Origin: Noviluteimonas lactosilytica
Lineage (GTDB): Bacteria; Pseudomonadota; Gammaproteobacteria; Xanthomonadales; Xanthomonadaceae
NCBI RefSeq assembly: GCF_020866925.1
Contig: NZ_JAJGAK010000001.1
Location: forward strand, 1 to 64,000
DNA length: 64,000 nt
Direction: 5' to 3'
Shown here: one piece after another, positions 7,193-22,007 of the stretch
Layout of the letters: each line of letters opens with the position of its first letter
Numbering within the stretch: the stretch's first letter is position 1
The notes under the pieces: generated by a model
Databases searched by the model: none
The model's input: the letters and a program-made list of their open reading frames with translations, nothing else
Told to the model about the DNA's origin: nothing
Program-made: the position numbers and the translations under genes

Positions 7193-10141
7193 TCACCCAA
7201 CGATCCGATTCCGCCCCGCCCGCTTCGCCTCGTACAACAACTGATCCGCGCGCCGCACCAACCGCTCGTGGTGCGCGAATCCGGTGCGCTCGCACACGCC
7301 GCCGCTCAGCGTCATCCGCCAGCCGGGCGCGAATGCATCGCAGTCCATCGCTTCGATCGCTGCGCGTGCGGCTTCGCAACGGGCGCGTGCCTGTTCGAGT
7401 GTCGCGAACGGGAATAGCACCGCGAACTCCTCGCCGCCCCAGCGCGCCAGCATCGTGTCGTGGTCGAGCAGGCCGCGCAGCACGCGCGCGACTTCGCGCA
7501 GCGCTTCGTCGCCGGCCGCGTGCGAGTACTCGTCGTTGATGTGCTTGAAGTGGTCGATGTCGAGCAGCGCGAAACTCAGGGGCTGCTGCGTGCGCACCGC
7601 CGAATCGAACGCCTGCGCCAGGCGTTCGTCGAGGCTGCGCCGATTGTGCAGGCCGGTGAGTGCGTCCTCGCGCGCCTGGCGTTCGAACGCTTCCGATTTG
7701 TCGCGCAACTGGTGGACCAGGCGCGTCTTCTCTTCGTCGGCGACGAGCAGGCGCGACGTTTGATCACGCAGGTCCTGCGTGCGCGCTTCGACGGTGCGTT
7801 CGAGGTCGACCGCGCGTTGCCGCAGGCTGCGCGTGCGCCAACGCGTGTAGGCGACGATGAGCAATGCAAGCGCGAGCGCGGCGGCCGCGAGGAACCACGG
7901 GTGCTGCCAGAACTGCGGCTTGATCCTGATTTCGAGCGTCGTGACCTCGTCGTTCCAGCCCTGGCCAAGACCCGGCGCCGACGACGTGACGTGGAAGCGA
8001 TACGTGCCCGGCCCGAGGTTCGTGTACTGCGCGACGCGCTGGTTGCCGCGTTCGATCCAGCCCGCGTCGATGCCTTCGAGTCGATAGCGATACCGCAGCA
8101 GGCGCGGCATCTGGAAACTCAACCCCGCGTAATGGAATTCGAGCTTGCGCGTGCCCGGCGGCAACTCGAGCTTCGCCTGCAGCGGCATCGCGCGATCATC
8201 GGCTAGCACCTGTTCGATCACCACTTGCGGCAACGTGCGGCGATAACTGTGCAGCACGGTCGGATCGACCATCGCCGCACCGCGCGCCGTCGCTACCCAC
8301 AAGCGGCCCTGCGCATCGCGCATCGCGGCGGGGCCGGAACCGCCGTTGCACTGGCTGCTCGCAAGACCATCGGGTTCGCCGAATTGATCGGGGTTGAGCG
8401 TGCGTTGCCGGCCATCGAGCACCGCTTCCGCATCGCGACGCGACACGCGCACGACGCCGCGATTCGACGTGAGCCACAGCCCGCCCGCGTTGTCGTCGAC
8501 GACCTGGAACAGCGTGTCGACCGGCAATCCCTGCTGCAATCCCAACGATGCCATGCGTCCGTTGCGCCAGCGCACGAGCCCGCGGTCGGTCGCGATCCAC
8601 AACGTACCGTCGCTGTCTTCGTGGAAGCCGAACACGTCCTGCGCATCGTGCATGCCGTGCAGGTCGATCGGTTCGATGCGGTCCTGCACGACACGCGCCG
8701 CGCCGTTCGCCGTGCCCACCCAGACCGTGCCGTCCCGCGCGACGTGCAACGCGAGGATGAACTCGCGCGGCAAGCCGTCGTCCGCGCCGTACAACTTGAA
8801 TGTGTCGCCGGTCTTGTGCACGAGGCCGCGTGAGGTGCCGATCCACAACGATCCATCGGGCCCATGCGCGAGTGCGCGCACCTGGTTGCTGCCGGGCATG
8901 TCGCCGTCGGTGTGGTGATGTTCGACGACCTTGCCGTCGCGCAGGCGAAGCAAGCCGCCGACGTACGTGCCGACCCACAGGCTGTCGTCGGATTCGGCGA
9001 GCAGGCTGAGGATCGAATCGCCCGGCAGACCCTGCGCACTCGTCAGCACATCGACGACCTTGCCGTCGCGCCAGCGATTGAGGCCGCGGCTCGTGCCGAT
9101 CCAGATACTGCCGTCGCGGCCTTGCGTGATCGCGCGAACGTAGTCGTCGCTCAATCCCTGTTCGGTGTTGAACGTGGTGAACGGCGCATCGCGCAGGCGC
9201 AACAGGCCTGCGTTGGTGCCGGCCCACAGGCTGCCTTCGCGATCGGTGAACAACGCGGCGACGCGATTGTTCGGCAAGCCTTTCTGGCTGCTCAGCGTGT
9301 CGAGCCCGTCGGCGCCCAGGCGCAGCAGGCCGTGATTGACGGTGCCGACCCACAGATCGCCTGCAGCATCGCGCGCGATGCTCGGCACACCGTCGACGGG
9401 CAACTGCGACGACACGAGTTCGAAGCGCTCGCCGACGCGACGATAGGCGCCGCGTTCGGTGCCGACGTACAACGCGCCGTCGTTCATCTGCACGACGCGG
9501 AAGACCGGCGCCGCAGGCAAGCCATCCTTCGCATCGTACGTGCGCGGCGCGCGGCCTTCGACGAAATGCACGAGGCCCGCCGCGGTGGCGACCCAGACCG
9601 AATCGTCGCGATCGCGCAGCAGGCCGAAGGTGATGTTGGTCGGCAGGCCGTTGTCGTCTTCGAAGTGCTGGTGCGGGCCGGTCGGATCGATGCGCGTGAG
9701 ACCCGCGCTCTCGGTGGCGACCCAGAGACGCCCGCGCTTATCCAGCACGGCGTCCATCACTTCATCCTGCTCGAGCCCCTGCTGCTTGCCGTACGTGCGC
9801 CACGCGCCGTCGCGCATCACGCTCACGCCGCCGCGCGAGGTGCCGATGACGAGCGCCCCGTCGGGTGCGACGCGGATCGAACGCACGCCGTTGTCGCGCA
9901 GTTCCGGCGTGTTGCGCCGGTCGATGACGTGGAATTCGAGGCCGTTGTAACGGACCAGTCCTTCCCACGTGCCGAACCAGAGATAGCCGTCGGGCGTCTG
10001 CGCGATCGCGTTGACCTGGTTGTGCGGCAGGCCTTCGCGCGTGGTCCAGGTTTCGCGGAAATAGGCATTGACGGGCTTGCCGGCCGCGAACGCGGCCGGG
10101 GCGATCAGCAGCAGCGCTACCAGTGCAAGGAACCGGCCCAC
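7193..10141 (-). CDS. Propeller sensor diguanylate cyclase
   Basis: A membrane sensor that probably makes cyclic di-GMP from two GTP. A GTG start at 10141 gives 982 aa and a good signal peptide (residues 1-20); longer starts run into orn. Residues 25-640 are Reg_prop repeats of the form G..LWFGT..GL.R forming periplasmic beta-propellers. A Y_Y_Y domain follows (about 650-735), then one membrane helix (about 746-766), a coiled coil (770-815) and a GGDEF domain with active site GGEEF at 902-906. The RxxD inhibitory site normally lying just before it is absent (the aligned residues are D-H-D-T), so product inhibition is probably weak. The architecture matches hybrid sensors that read sugars or polymers. 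Confidence 0.9.
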   Translation of the reverse strand: MGRFLALVALLLIAPAAFAAGKPVNAYFRETWTTREGLPHNQVNAIAQTPDGYLWFGTWEGLVRYNGLEFHVIDRRNTPELRDNGVRSIRVAPDGALVIGTSRGGVSVMRDGAWRTYGKQQGLEQDEVMDAVLDKRGRLWVATESAGLTRIDPTGPHQHFEDDNGLPTNITFGLLRDRDDSVWVATAAGLVHFVEGRAPRTYDAKDGLPAAPVFRVVQMNDGALYVGTERGAYRRVGERFELVSSQLPVDGVPSIARDAAGDLWVGTVNHGLLRLGADGLDTLSSQKGLPNNRVAALFTDREGSLWAGTNAGLLRLRDAPFTTFNTEQGLSDDYVRAITQGRDGSIWIGTSRGLNRWRDGKVVDVLTSAQGLPGDSILSLLAESDDSLWVGTYVGGLLRLRDGKVVEHHHTDGDMPGSNQVRALAHGPDGSLWIGTSRGLVHKTGDTFKLYGADDGLPREFILALHVARDGTVWVGTANGAARVVQDRIEPIDLHGMHDAQDVFGFHEDSDGTLWIATDRGLVRWRNGRMASLGLQQGLPVDTLFQVVDDNAGGLWLTSNRGVVRVSRRDAEAVLDGRQRTLNPDQFGEPDGLASSQCNGGSGPAAMRDAQGRLWVATARGAAMVDPTVLHSYRRTLPQVVIEQVLADDRAMPLQAKLELPPGTRKLEFHYAGLSFQMPRLLRYRYRLEGIDAGWIERGNQRVAQYTNLGPGTYRFHVTSSAPGLGQGWNDEVTTLEIRIKPQFWQHPWFLAAAALALALLIVAYTRWRTRSLRQRAVDLERTVEARTQDLRDQTSRLLVADEEKTRLVHQLRDKSEAFERQAREDALTGLHNRRSLDERLAQAFDSAVRTQQPLSFALLDIDHFKHINDEYSHAAGDEALREVARVLRGLLDHDTMLARWGGEEFAVLFPFATLEQARARCEAARAAIEAMDCDAFAPGWRMTLSGGVCERTGFAHHERLVRRADQLLYEAKRAGRNRIVG

Positions 10142-10142
10142 C

Positions 10143-10712
10143 CTACCCCGTCGGCAGGCCCGACAAGGGGCCCATGTGCTTCCGATAGTAGGCCAACTCT
10201 GCAATCGAATCGCGCACGTCGGACAGGGCCGTATGTGCGGCCTGCTTGCGCACGCCCGACAGGACCGACGGCGCCCAGCGGCGGGCGAGTTCCTTGACCG
10301 TGCTGACGTCGAGGTTGCGGTAATGGAAGTGGCTTTCGAGCGCCGGCATCATCCGGTGCAGGAAGCGGCGGTCCTGGCAGATCGAGTTGCCGCACATCGG
10401 CGAAGCGTTGGCCGGCACCCACTGCGACAGGAAGGCCATCGTCCGGGCTTCGGCTTCCTCGATGGTGACGTGGCTTTCGATCACGCGCTGCCACAGGCCG
10501 GACTTGCGGTGCTGGGTGCGGTTCCACTCGTCCATCGCCTCGAGTACCGCCAGCGGGTGCGCGATGGCGAGCTCGGGACCTTCGGCGAGGACCTGCAGGT
10601 TGGAGTCGGTGACGACGGTGGCGATCTCGAGGATCGAATCGCGGCCGGTGTCGAGCCCGGTCATTTCCAGGTCGATCCAGATCAGGCGGCCTTCTTCCAT
10701 GCTGTTCGCCAT
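10143..10712 (-). CDS. orn: Oligoribonuclease
   Basis: A 3'-5' exoribonuclease of the DEDDh family that degrades dinucleotides, including pGpG from cyclic di-GMP breakdown. The protein is 189 aa (E. coli 181). Catalytic D14 and E16 lie in [10 protein letters not shown], and H-T-A-L-S-D supplies the histidine and last aspartate near residues 160-165. M5 is an alternative start. Its stop lies one base from the GTG of the diguanylate cyclase, so the two are almost certainly co-transcribed, placing a maker of cyclic di-GMP and the enzyme ending its degradation in one transcript. Confidence 0.95.
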   Translation of the reverse strand: MANSMEEGRLIWIDLEMTGLDTGRDSILEIATVVTDSNLQVLAEGPELAIAHPLAVLEAMDEWNRTQHRKSGLWQRVIESHVTIEEAEARTMAFLSQWVPANASPMCGNSICQDRRFLHRMMPALESHFHYRNLDVSTVKELARRWAPSVLSGVRKQAAHTALSDVRDSIAELAYYRKHMGPLSGLPTG

Positions 10713-10787
10713 GCGTCGCGGGTTCCGCCATCGAGTGTTGGTGCCGCATCATAGCCCAGCCCCCTCGCCGAGCTTCCGCCGCCGCCG

Positions 10788-11270
10788 ATGCCCCAGTTCC
10801 AGTCCGCCCTCGCCCACTACGCCATCCTGACCGCGATGCTCGCGCCCGCGTTGCTCATGGCCGCGACCGCCTCGTTGCTGGTGTCGGCGAACGCGCGGCT
10901 GGCGCGCGTGGTCGACCGCCTGCGCGCGCTGATGATCAGCTGGGAATTCGATGCGCCCGACCGGCAGGAACGCGAGGACCAGATCCAGCGGCACCGCCGC
11001 CGCGCGCACCTCGTGCTGCGTGCGTGCCAGTTGCTCTACGGCGCGCTGGGTGCGTTCGTCGGCACGAGCCTCGGACTCGCGGTGGATGCGTTCACCGGCT
11101 TCAAGCTCGGCGTGGTGCCGACCGCGCTCGCGGTGATCGGCGTGTTGTTCCTGCTCGCGGCGAGCATCGTGATGGGCAGCGAGGTGAGCCTGTCGGTGAG
11201 CAGCTTCGACCTGGAGATGGAGCAGGAGATGAAGCGGAAGATGCCGGCGGATCGCCCGACGAACGAATAG
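10788..11270 (+). CDS. DUF2721 membrane protein
   Basis: A 160 aa inner-membrane protein with a helix at residues 8-33, a basic cytoplasmic loop (R-R-R-R-A-H near 65-72), helices at about 75-98 and 106-128, and a charged C-terminal tail (E-M-E-Q-E-M-K-R-K). The pattern, including LLVSANARLARVVDRLRAL, fits DUF2721, a family of unknown role. It is divergent from orn, 75 bases away. It is followed by a half copy of the GGGGTCAGAGCAC repeat. Confidence 0.75.
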   Translation: MPQFQSALAHYAILTAMLAPALLMAATASLLVSANARLARVVDRLRALMISWEFDAPDRQEREDQIQRHRRRAHLVLRACQLLYGALGAFVGTSLGLAVDAFTGFKLGVVPTALAVIGVLFLLAASIVMGSEVSLSVSSFDLEMEQEMKRKMPADRPTNE

Positions 11271-11271
11271 C

Positions 11272-11298
11272 AAAACAGGGGTCAGAGCACTATTTCCC
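11272..11298. repeat. Half-unit of dispersed GGGGTCAGAGCAC repeat
   Basis: AAAACAGGGGTCAGAGCACT followed by ATTTCC is nearly identical to the left arm of the complete palindrome at 15033-15087 and the copy at 51037-51086. Its right arm is missing here. It starts just after the stop of the DUF2721 gene. Confidence 0.7.
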
Positions 11299-11426
11299 CT
11301 CCCCCGGTTGGCGACGACCCAGATCTACCGTTCGTCGTAAACATTGCGCGCGATGTCGATCTGGCGCCCGCTCGTTCGTCGTCGAAGGTAAGGGCCAGGG
11401 CGGCCCGACAACGAGGAGACGAAACA

Positions 11427-11873
11427 ATGCGCGTCATGGTGTTCGCGAAAGCAGACGAAAACAGCAACGCAATCGACTTCACCGCGCCGCCGACGCCAGA
11501 CGCGCTGGAAGCATTCGCTGCGATGGATCGATTCAACGAAGAGTTGGTCGCGGCCGGCGTGCTCGTCGCTGCTGCAGGACTCAAGCCGACGGCCGAAGGC
11601 AAGCGCATCGTCGCCGATGGTTCCGAGCGGTTGATCTTCGACGGTCCGTTTACGGAAGCGCGCGAAGTGATCGCGGGCTTCTCGATCTGGGAAGTGAAGG
11701 ACATGGACGAAGCGCTCGCGTGGGCGAAGCGCGCGCCCAATCCGATGCCGGGCACGAAGGCGACGATCGAGATTCGGCCGTTCTTCGAAACCGCGGACTT
11801 GGGTGAGTTCGTGTCGGCGGAAGATCTCGCAGCGCCGCGCGAAGGTGAGCGCGGGAAGCTGGGTGTCGCGTGA
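11427..11873 (+). CDS. YciI-like (DGPF domain) protein
   Basis: A 148 aa ferredoxin-like alpha/beta barrel protein. The N-terminus MRVMVFAKADENS, the DGPFTEAREVIAGFSIW segment at residues 70-86 and a C-terminal IEIRPFFE strand are typical of the DGPF/YCII family, often encoded next to ECF sigma factors in other genomes. No sigma factor is seen here. The activity is unknown. A ribosome binding site (GAGGAGA) precedes the ATG. The tail after residue 125 is charged and probably flexible. Confidence 0.8.
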   Translation: MRVMVFAKADENSNAIDFTAPPTPDALEAFAAMDRFNEELVAAGVLVAAAGLKPTAEGKRIVADGSERLIFDGPFTEAREVIAGFSIWEVKDMDEALAWAKRAPNPMPGTKATIEIRPFFETADLGEFVSAEDLAAPREGERGKLGVA

Positions 11874-11926
11874 TGCCTGGCGGGCGCTGTCGATGCAGAG
11901 GCAGCGCCCGATCAGGAGCGTCCGCC

Positions 11927-12391
11927 TCAACGCAGCCGCGTCACGTTGCCGTTGGAGTCGACTTCCACCATGTCGCCGACGCGGAGCTCGCTCGCATCGT
12001 CCACGCTGACGTTGATGAAACTGCCGCGCCCCAAGTTGACGCGCACCGTCGACCTGGTGGGTTGATTGGCGCTGGACGCCTGGTTGCCGATCGCGCCGCC
12101 GGCGGCCACGCCCGCCACGGTGGCGGCCCTGCGGCCGCGGCCACCGCCGACACGATTGCCGACCAGGCCGCCCACGACCGAGCCGGCGATGGTCGCACCG
12201 GCGCTGCCGCCGCTCTGGGCGCCGACGTTCTGCGTGATGCTCTCGATGGTGCCGCACATCGCACAGCGGAGATAAACGCCGTCGTCGCGTTCGAGCAGGC
12301 CGTTGTTGGCGGTCTGGGCATTCGCGACGCCAGTGCCGGCGAGCGCCAGCGAACTCATCACGATCACTTTGTACAAGGAGATGCTCTTCAT
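11927..12391 (-). CDS. Glycine-zipper envelope protein
   Basis: A 154 aa protein from the ATG at 12391 with a signal peptide (residues 1-25, cleavage after ANA). A Cys pair CAMC at about 44-47 is followed by a Gly/Ala-rich glycine-zipper segment (about 60-110: AGATIAGSVVGGLVGNRVGG) of the 2TM type, then a C-terminal beta domain (STVRVNLGRGSFINVSVDD). Glycine-zipper proteins such as SlyB-like lipoproteins sit in the outer membrane or periplasm. This one has no lipobox. The role is unknown. The gene stands alone. Confidence 0.7.
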   Translation of the reverse strand: MKSISLYKVIVMSSLALAGTGVANAQTANNGLLERDDGVYLRCAMCGTIESITQNVGAQSGGSAGATIAGSVVGGLVGNRVGGGRGRRAATVAGVAAGGAIGNQASSANQPTRSTVRVNLGRGSFINVSVDDASELRVGDMVEVDSNGNVTRLR

Positions 12392-12546
12392 TGTCGGGGC
12401 CTCGGTTTGGCCGAAAGTGAAAGGCACTGTCGCCAACAAGGTCGCTTCGCGCGTCCGCAATGTTTCGCGCTTTCGCTACAGTAGATTTACTGGTGCTGCG
12501 CTCGATCGACGCAGCGAATGCCAACGGATGAGCTTCGGGAGGCGCC

Positions 12547-12828
12547 ATGTGCAGGAACATCCGCACGCTTTACAACTTCGAGCCACCGGCAACGCAAGAC
12601 GAGATTCGCGCCTCGGCCGTGCAGTTCGTCCGCAAGCTCAGCGGATTCAACGCGCCTTCTAAGGCCAACGAGGCTGCATTCAACCTGGCGGTGCAGCAGG
12701 TCAGTGAGGCTGCGACGACGCTCATCAATTCGCTGACCACGTTCAGTCCTCCGAAGAGCCGCGAAGCCGAGCGCAGCAAGGCGGCGATGCTTTCGGCGAA
12801 GCGGTTCGGCAAGGCCGTTACGGAGTGA
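12547..12828 (+). CDS. DUF2277 domain protein
   Basis: A 93 aa protein. The start MCRNIRTLYNFEPPAT and the helical remainder (EIRASAVQFVRKLSGF, then K-A-N-E-A-A-F) match DUF2277, a small conserved family of unknown function. It has no signal or membrane helix. It is divergent from the glycine-zipper gene and ends 37 bases before the convergent phosphatase gene. Confidence 0.8.
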   Translation: MCRNIRTLYNFEPPATQDEIRASAVQFVRKLSGFNAPSKANEAAFNLAVQQVSEAATTLINSLTTFSPPKSREAERSKAAMLSAKRFGKAVTE

Positions 12829-12864
12829 CCGTTCACCGCCCTCTGGCCAGGTTGCTATCGCGTG

Positions 12865-14937
12865 TCACACCGCCAATCCGGCATCGCCTTCCAGGACCAT
12901 CTGCCGCATCTGTGGTGATTCGCCCGCCCGCCACAGCGACACCTCGTGGCGAACGCGATAACGCAACGGCCCACCATCGACGCCCGCGCTGCGCTCGATC
13001 GGCCGCGGAATGCAGACGAAGTCCGTCACCATCGACGTGGCATCGACGCGCACCGTCGCGTAGCCGTGCCCGCCCATGTCGACGAACGACAAATGCGGCG
13101 ACATCTCCGCATTACGCACGGCGTGCGCCTTCGCGAGGTCGCCACTGCTTGCGTACTCCAGCGCCGAACGCACGCCGTGATGCATCAGCAAGTTGACGGT
13201 CGGCTGCGGCGGACCGCCGCCGGGATTGGCGACGAACAGCGGGCGCAGCGGATCGTCCGGCTTCATGTTGTGCTCGTTCGCTTCGGCCGCGCCGACCGAC
13301 GAGATCGAACCGACGACGAAGGTGACGCCCACGGGTTCGAACGCCGCGGGCGGCAGCGTCTTCGCGGCCACGCCCGCCCAGAAGCTGTGGCGATCGCCCG
13401 CCACGATCGCGAATCCGGTGATGCCCGCGTCGCGCACCGCATCGAAGATCTCGGCGCGCTCGTGATACGTGCCACCCCAGTCGTAGTTTGCGAGGATCGC
13501 GTAGCCGTCGGACCACTTCCCCATCGCGGCCGGCATGTTTTGTGGGTCGAGGCGCCAATCGGGCGTGCCGAGCGAACTGCCCCAGATCTTCCATGTGGCG
13601 GTTGCATTGCGCAGGCGTTCGAGGAACCACGCCTTCTGCTTCGCGCCGAGCATCGACTGCGGGGGTTCGTTCGCGCGGAAGTTGGCGATGGACTTGTCGC
13701 CGAAGGACAGCTTCGCCGGCGGGTGGCCGTTCGCGAAGTCGCGGCCGCTGTCGATGTGCATCGCCAGCGCTTCGGGGAAGAAGCTGAAAGGCGCGTCCTC
13801 GAACAACGGTCCGAGCTCATCGCGGTTCGACGGATCGGGCGAACGGAAGCTGCGCTGGTCGGTGATCACCAGGTCGATGTGCCGGCCCCAACGCAACGCG
13901 CGATACGCGATCAGGCTGTCGATTGCGGCGAGGTTGTTGGGCTCGAGTCCCAAGCCGTCGTCATCGAACTCGGTCACCTTGGTGTCGACCACGTGCGGCG
14001 CGTCGAAACTCGCGAGTGAGCCGCCCTGCGGCGTGACGCGCGCCGGCTGATATTCGAACCACGCCTGGTTCGCCGCGACCTTCAAGGTCTGCGCAGGCAC
14101 CGGGCCTTCGCCGTATCCCGCGATCGATTGCCAGCCTTGCCACGAGAACTCGTGGTTGTCCCACATCGCCACGAACGGAAAGCGTGCGCGTGCATCCTGG
14201 ATGTCGGGATCGAGCAGATACGCGTGGTAGAGCGCGCGATAGTCGTTCAACGACCCCGGCGCCGTGAAGCGATTGTTGGCGACGGCCCTGCCGTGTTCGA
14301 ACTTGATCGGGAACGTGACAGTGCGGTCGTAGCGTTTGCCGTTCTTCACCTGCTCCGGGTATTGCACGACTTCGTAAACGAAGTCGCCCAGGTGCAGCAC
14401 GAAGCCGAGCCGTTCGTCCGGCGCCGCGCGTTCGTCTTCGAAGATCATCTTGCGCCAGGCGTTCTGCGCGCCCTCGCAGATGGTCTGGCAACTGACGAAC
14501 GCGAAGCGCGCCGGACGCGGATCGTCGGGCGCAGGCGCCGTCAACGTGCGACCGATCCGGCTGCCGTTGCCCTCCTCGTCGACGAAGCGATACCAGTATT
14601 CGCCGGCCGGCGGCAGATCGCCGACGAGCACGCGGCAGGTCCAGTCGGCCTGCGCCAGGATCGGCACCGCGGTGCTCGCGATCACGCGCGTGAACGCCGG
14701 ATCCTCCGCCACTTCGACGATCAGCGTGGCGCGGTCGCGGCCATCGGCATACGGGCGGCGCGACCACAGCAGCACGCTGTGGTCGTCGGGATCGCCCGAC
14801 GCGACGCCCTGCGGAAACAGGTCGCGCCGCTCGCGCCAAGCCGTGGAGGAAGGACGCACTGTCGAGCAACCCCATGCGAGGGTCGCGCCCAGCGCGGCGG
14901 CGAGCTTCAGGAACTCGCGGCGGTGAAGCGTTGGCAT
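12865..14937 (-). CDS. PhoD-type alkaline phosphatase, Tat-exported
   Basis: A 690 aa metallophosphatase of the PhoD family, expected to release phosphate from mono- or diesters outside the cytoplasm using Ca/Fe. The start at 14937 puts the twin-arginine signal H-R-R-E-F-L-K at residues 5-11, followed by LAAALGATLAWGC; the Cys may be lipidated. The N-terminal beta domain (DLFPQGVASGDPDDHSVLLW) is typical. The catalytic part has FVSCQ, LHLGDFVYE, WDNHEFSW and GDRHSFWAG, supplying metal ligands. It lies downstream of tadA on the same strand but is separated by a strong palindrome. No Pho box was identified. Confidence 0.85.
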   Translation of the reverse strand: MPTLHRREFLKLAAALGATLAWGCSTVRPSSTAWRERRDLFPQGVASGDPDDHSVLLWSRRPYADGRDRATLIVEVAEDPAFTRVIASTAVPILAQADWTCRVLVGDLPPAGEYWYRFVDEEGNGSRIGRTLTAPAPDDPRPARFAFVSCQTICEGAQNAWRKMIFEDERAAPDERLGFVLHLGDFVYEVVQYPEQVKNGKRYDRTVTFPIKFEHGRAVANNRFTAPGSLNDYRALYHAYLLDPDIQDARARFPFVAMWDNHEFSWQGWQSIAGYGEGPVPAQTLKVAANQAWFEYQPARVTPQGGSLASFDAPHVVDTKVTEFDDDGLGLEPNNLAAIDSLIAYRALRWGRHIDLVITDQRSFRSPDPSNRDELGPLFEDAPFSFFPEALAMHIDSGRDFANGHPPAKLSFGDKSIANFRANEPPQSMLGAKQKAWFLERLRNATATWKIWGSSLGTPDWRLDPQNMPAAMGKWSDGYAILANYDWGGTYHERAEIFDAVRDAGITGFAIVAGDRHSFWAGVAAKTLPPAAFEPVGVTFVVGSISSVGAAEANEHNMKPDDPLRPLFVANPGGGPPQPTVNLLMHHGVRSALEYASSGDLAKAHAVRNAEMSPHLSFVDMGGHGYATVRVDATSMVTDFVCIPRPIERSAGVDGGPLRYRVRHEVSLWRAGESPQMRQMVLEGDAGLAV

Positions 14938-15032
14938 ATCGGACCACCGTTTGCGGTTGTCGATGCGCCGCAACGCTAGACCTCGGAGATCGGCCCGTGA
15001 GCGTGCCGGAAGTAGTGCAAGAAGCAGGGGCT

Positions 15033-15087
15033 AAAAACAGGGGTCAGAGCACTATTTCGCGGAAATGGTGCTCTGACCCCTGTTTTT
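15033..15087. terminator. Palindromic repeat acting as terminator
   Basis: A perfect 19-bp stem pairs 15033-15051 with 15069-15087, capped by a second small stem (15054-15058/15062-15066). Because the arms end in AAAAA/TTTTT, RNA from either strand ends in a U-tract, so it should terminate tadA transcripts before the phosphatase gene. It is the complete member of the dispersed GGGGTCAGAGCAC family. Confidence 0.8.
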
Positions 15088-15103
15088 CAGCTCTGTTTTC
15101 CGC

Positions 15104-17157
<2,054 letters not shown>

Positions 17158-17174
17158 GGGGGCTCGATACGAAA

Positions 17175-17195
17175 GCGCCGGCACGAAGCCGGCGC
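17175..17195 (-). terminator. Hairpin between guaB and guaA
   Basis: GCGCCGGC pairs with GCCGGCGC over a 5-base loop in the 46-base gap. On the coding strand it is followed by TTTCG only, so it is at most a partial terminator that would lower guaA relative to guaB, or a 3'-end stabiliser. Confidence 0.4.
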
Positions 17196-17203
17196 GTTGT
17201 GGA

Positions 17204-20758
<3,555 letters not shown>

Positions 20759-20762
<4 letters not shown>

Positions 20763-20959
20763 TCAACCAGGGCCAGTGTCCGAAGTGCGGGCAACGCGTG
20801 CTGCACGTGCGCATCGAATCGGCGGTCGCGACCGTCGACGAAACGGCGAAGGGCCGCGTGATGACCTTCTCGTGCATCCACTGCCACACCGTGCTCGGCG
20901 TGCAGATGGATCCGCGCGCGAAGCCGCGGTCTAAGCGCCAGGCGCCGGCGGAGGAGTAA
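20759..20959 (+). CDS. Small zinc-ribbon protein
   Basis: A 66 aa protein with CPKC (residues 7-10) and CIHC (about 39-42) and a basic tail, a zinc ribbon. Its ATG overlaps the hydrolase stop, so it is the last gene of the DUF1244-hydrolase operon. Its 3' end overlaps the convergent DUF2272 gene by 29 bases. The function is unknown. Confidence 0.7.
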
Positions 20960-21974
20960 GCGGCGCAGGTTGCGTCGCGGGCGCTTGCGGCGTCAGCGGC
21001 GTCGGCTGCGCCGGGCAACGTCTCATGTCGGGCGGCATCGGCAACGGACACAACGTGCAGCAGTTCTGCACGGGCGGCGGCACCGGCGTCTTCGGTTGGA
21101 GCTTGATCAGCGCGACCCAATCCTGTCGATTGAACGTGCACGCCGCGGATGAACCCGGCCGGCACAGCGCCGGCGCGCCCGTCTTGTGCGGCAGGTTCCA
21201 GAGCGTGCCCTGGCGATTGACGTGCAGCGTGCGCATCGTGACGCCCTGCAGCACGTTGCCGCCGACCGCGTAGAGCTTGCCGTCGTCGATCGACACGACG
21301 ATGTCGCAATGCATCGCGAGCATGTCGGCGTTGCGTTCGACATACGCGCGCAGACCCGCGGGCCCGATCGGCATCGATTGCCCACGCGTGAAGCACAGCA
21401 GGTCGCCCACCGCGGGCACCTCGCGCTCGGGATCGGCCAGGCGCAACGGCGCGCCGGGTCCGCCGCGCATCGCTTGCCGCACGAAATCGAAATGGCTCGC
21501 CGAGGGCGCGAAGCCCGGCACGCCCGCGCGCATGTACGCGAAGGAGACGAACACCGCCGACCAAGGCGTGTCGACGACGAACGCACGACACGCCGCCGAC
21601 CCCGGCCACGCATCGAGTCCGACGCCGCATTCGCTCGCGCCGGGGCGACCGCTCATGCCGTACAGCAGGCCGGTGCCTTTCCAGTAATCGACGACGCGCC
21701 GCCAGGCCGGCGTCGTGCGGTCGTTCAATCGGCTGTTCTCCGCTTCGGCGATGCTGATGCTCGCCAGGCGTCCGTTCTCGTCGAGGAACGGCGAGTACCA
21801 GAGGCGATGCTCGCCGCAGGCGATCGCGGCCACGCGCTGGCCCCAGGTCGTGGCCGGGGGTGTTGCGATGTCGCAGGGTTCGGCGGCACGCGCCGCGTTG
21901 CATGCAACGAATCCGAGCGCCGCCAGCAGCAGCGCCATCCCCCACTTCGATCGACCGCGGACAACGCCTTCCAT
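20931..21974 (-). CDS. DUF2272 domain secreted protein
   Basis: A 347 aa protein. A signal peptide covers residues 1-30 (ALLLAALGFVACNAARAA). The mature part contains RRVVDYWKGTGLLYG, TPWSAVFVSFAYMRAGVPGF, VGDLLCFTRG and H-C-D-I-V-V-S, the conserved core of DUF2272, which resembles NlpC/P60-CHAP type cysteine amidases (D-C/S and H in order). A Pro/Gln-rich tail of about 50 residues carries paired Cys (NCCTLCP). It is probably periplasmic or outer-membrane associated, acting on cell wall or peptide bonds; this is inferred from fold similarity only. Confidence 0.75.
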   Translation of the reverse strand: MEGVVRGRSKWGMALLLAALGFVACNAARAAEPCDIATPPATTWGQRVAAIACGEHRLWYSPFLDENGRLASISIAEAENSRLNDRTTPAWRRVVDYWKGTGLLYGMSGRPGASECGVGLDAWPGSAACRAFVVDTPWSAVFVSFAYMRAGVPGFAPSASHFDFVRQAMRGGPGAPLRLADPEREVPAVGDLLCFTRGQSMPIGPAGLRAYVERNADMLAMHCDIVVSIDDGKLYAVGGNVLQGVTMRTLHVNRQGTLWNLPHKTGAPALCRPGSSAACTFNRQDWVALIKLQPKTPVPPPVQNCCTLCPLPMPPDMRRCPAQPTPLTPQAPATQPAPLTPPPAPGA

Positions 21975-22007
21975 GCCTTCCCCTGCTCCAGTGGCGGGGA
22001 CCGACCG

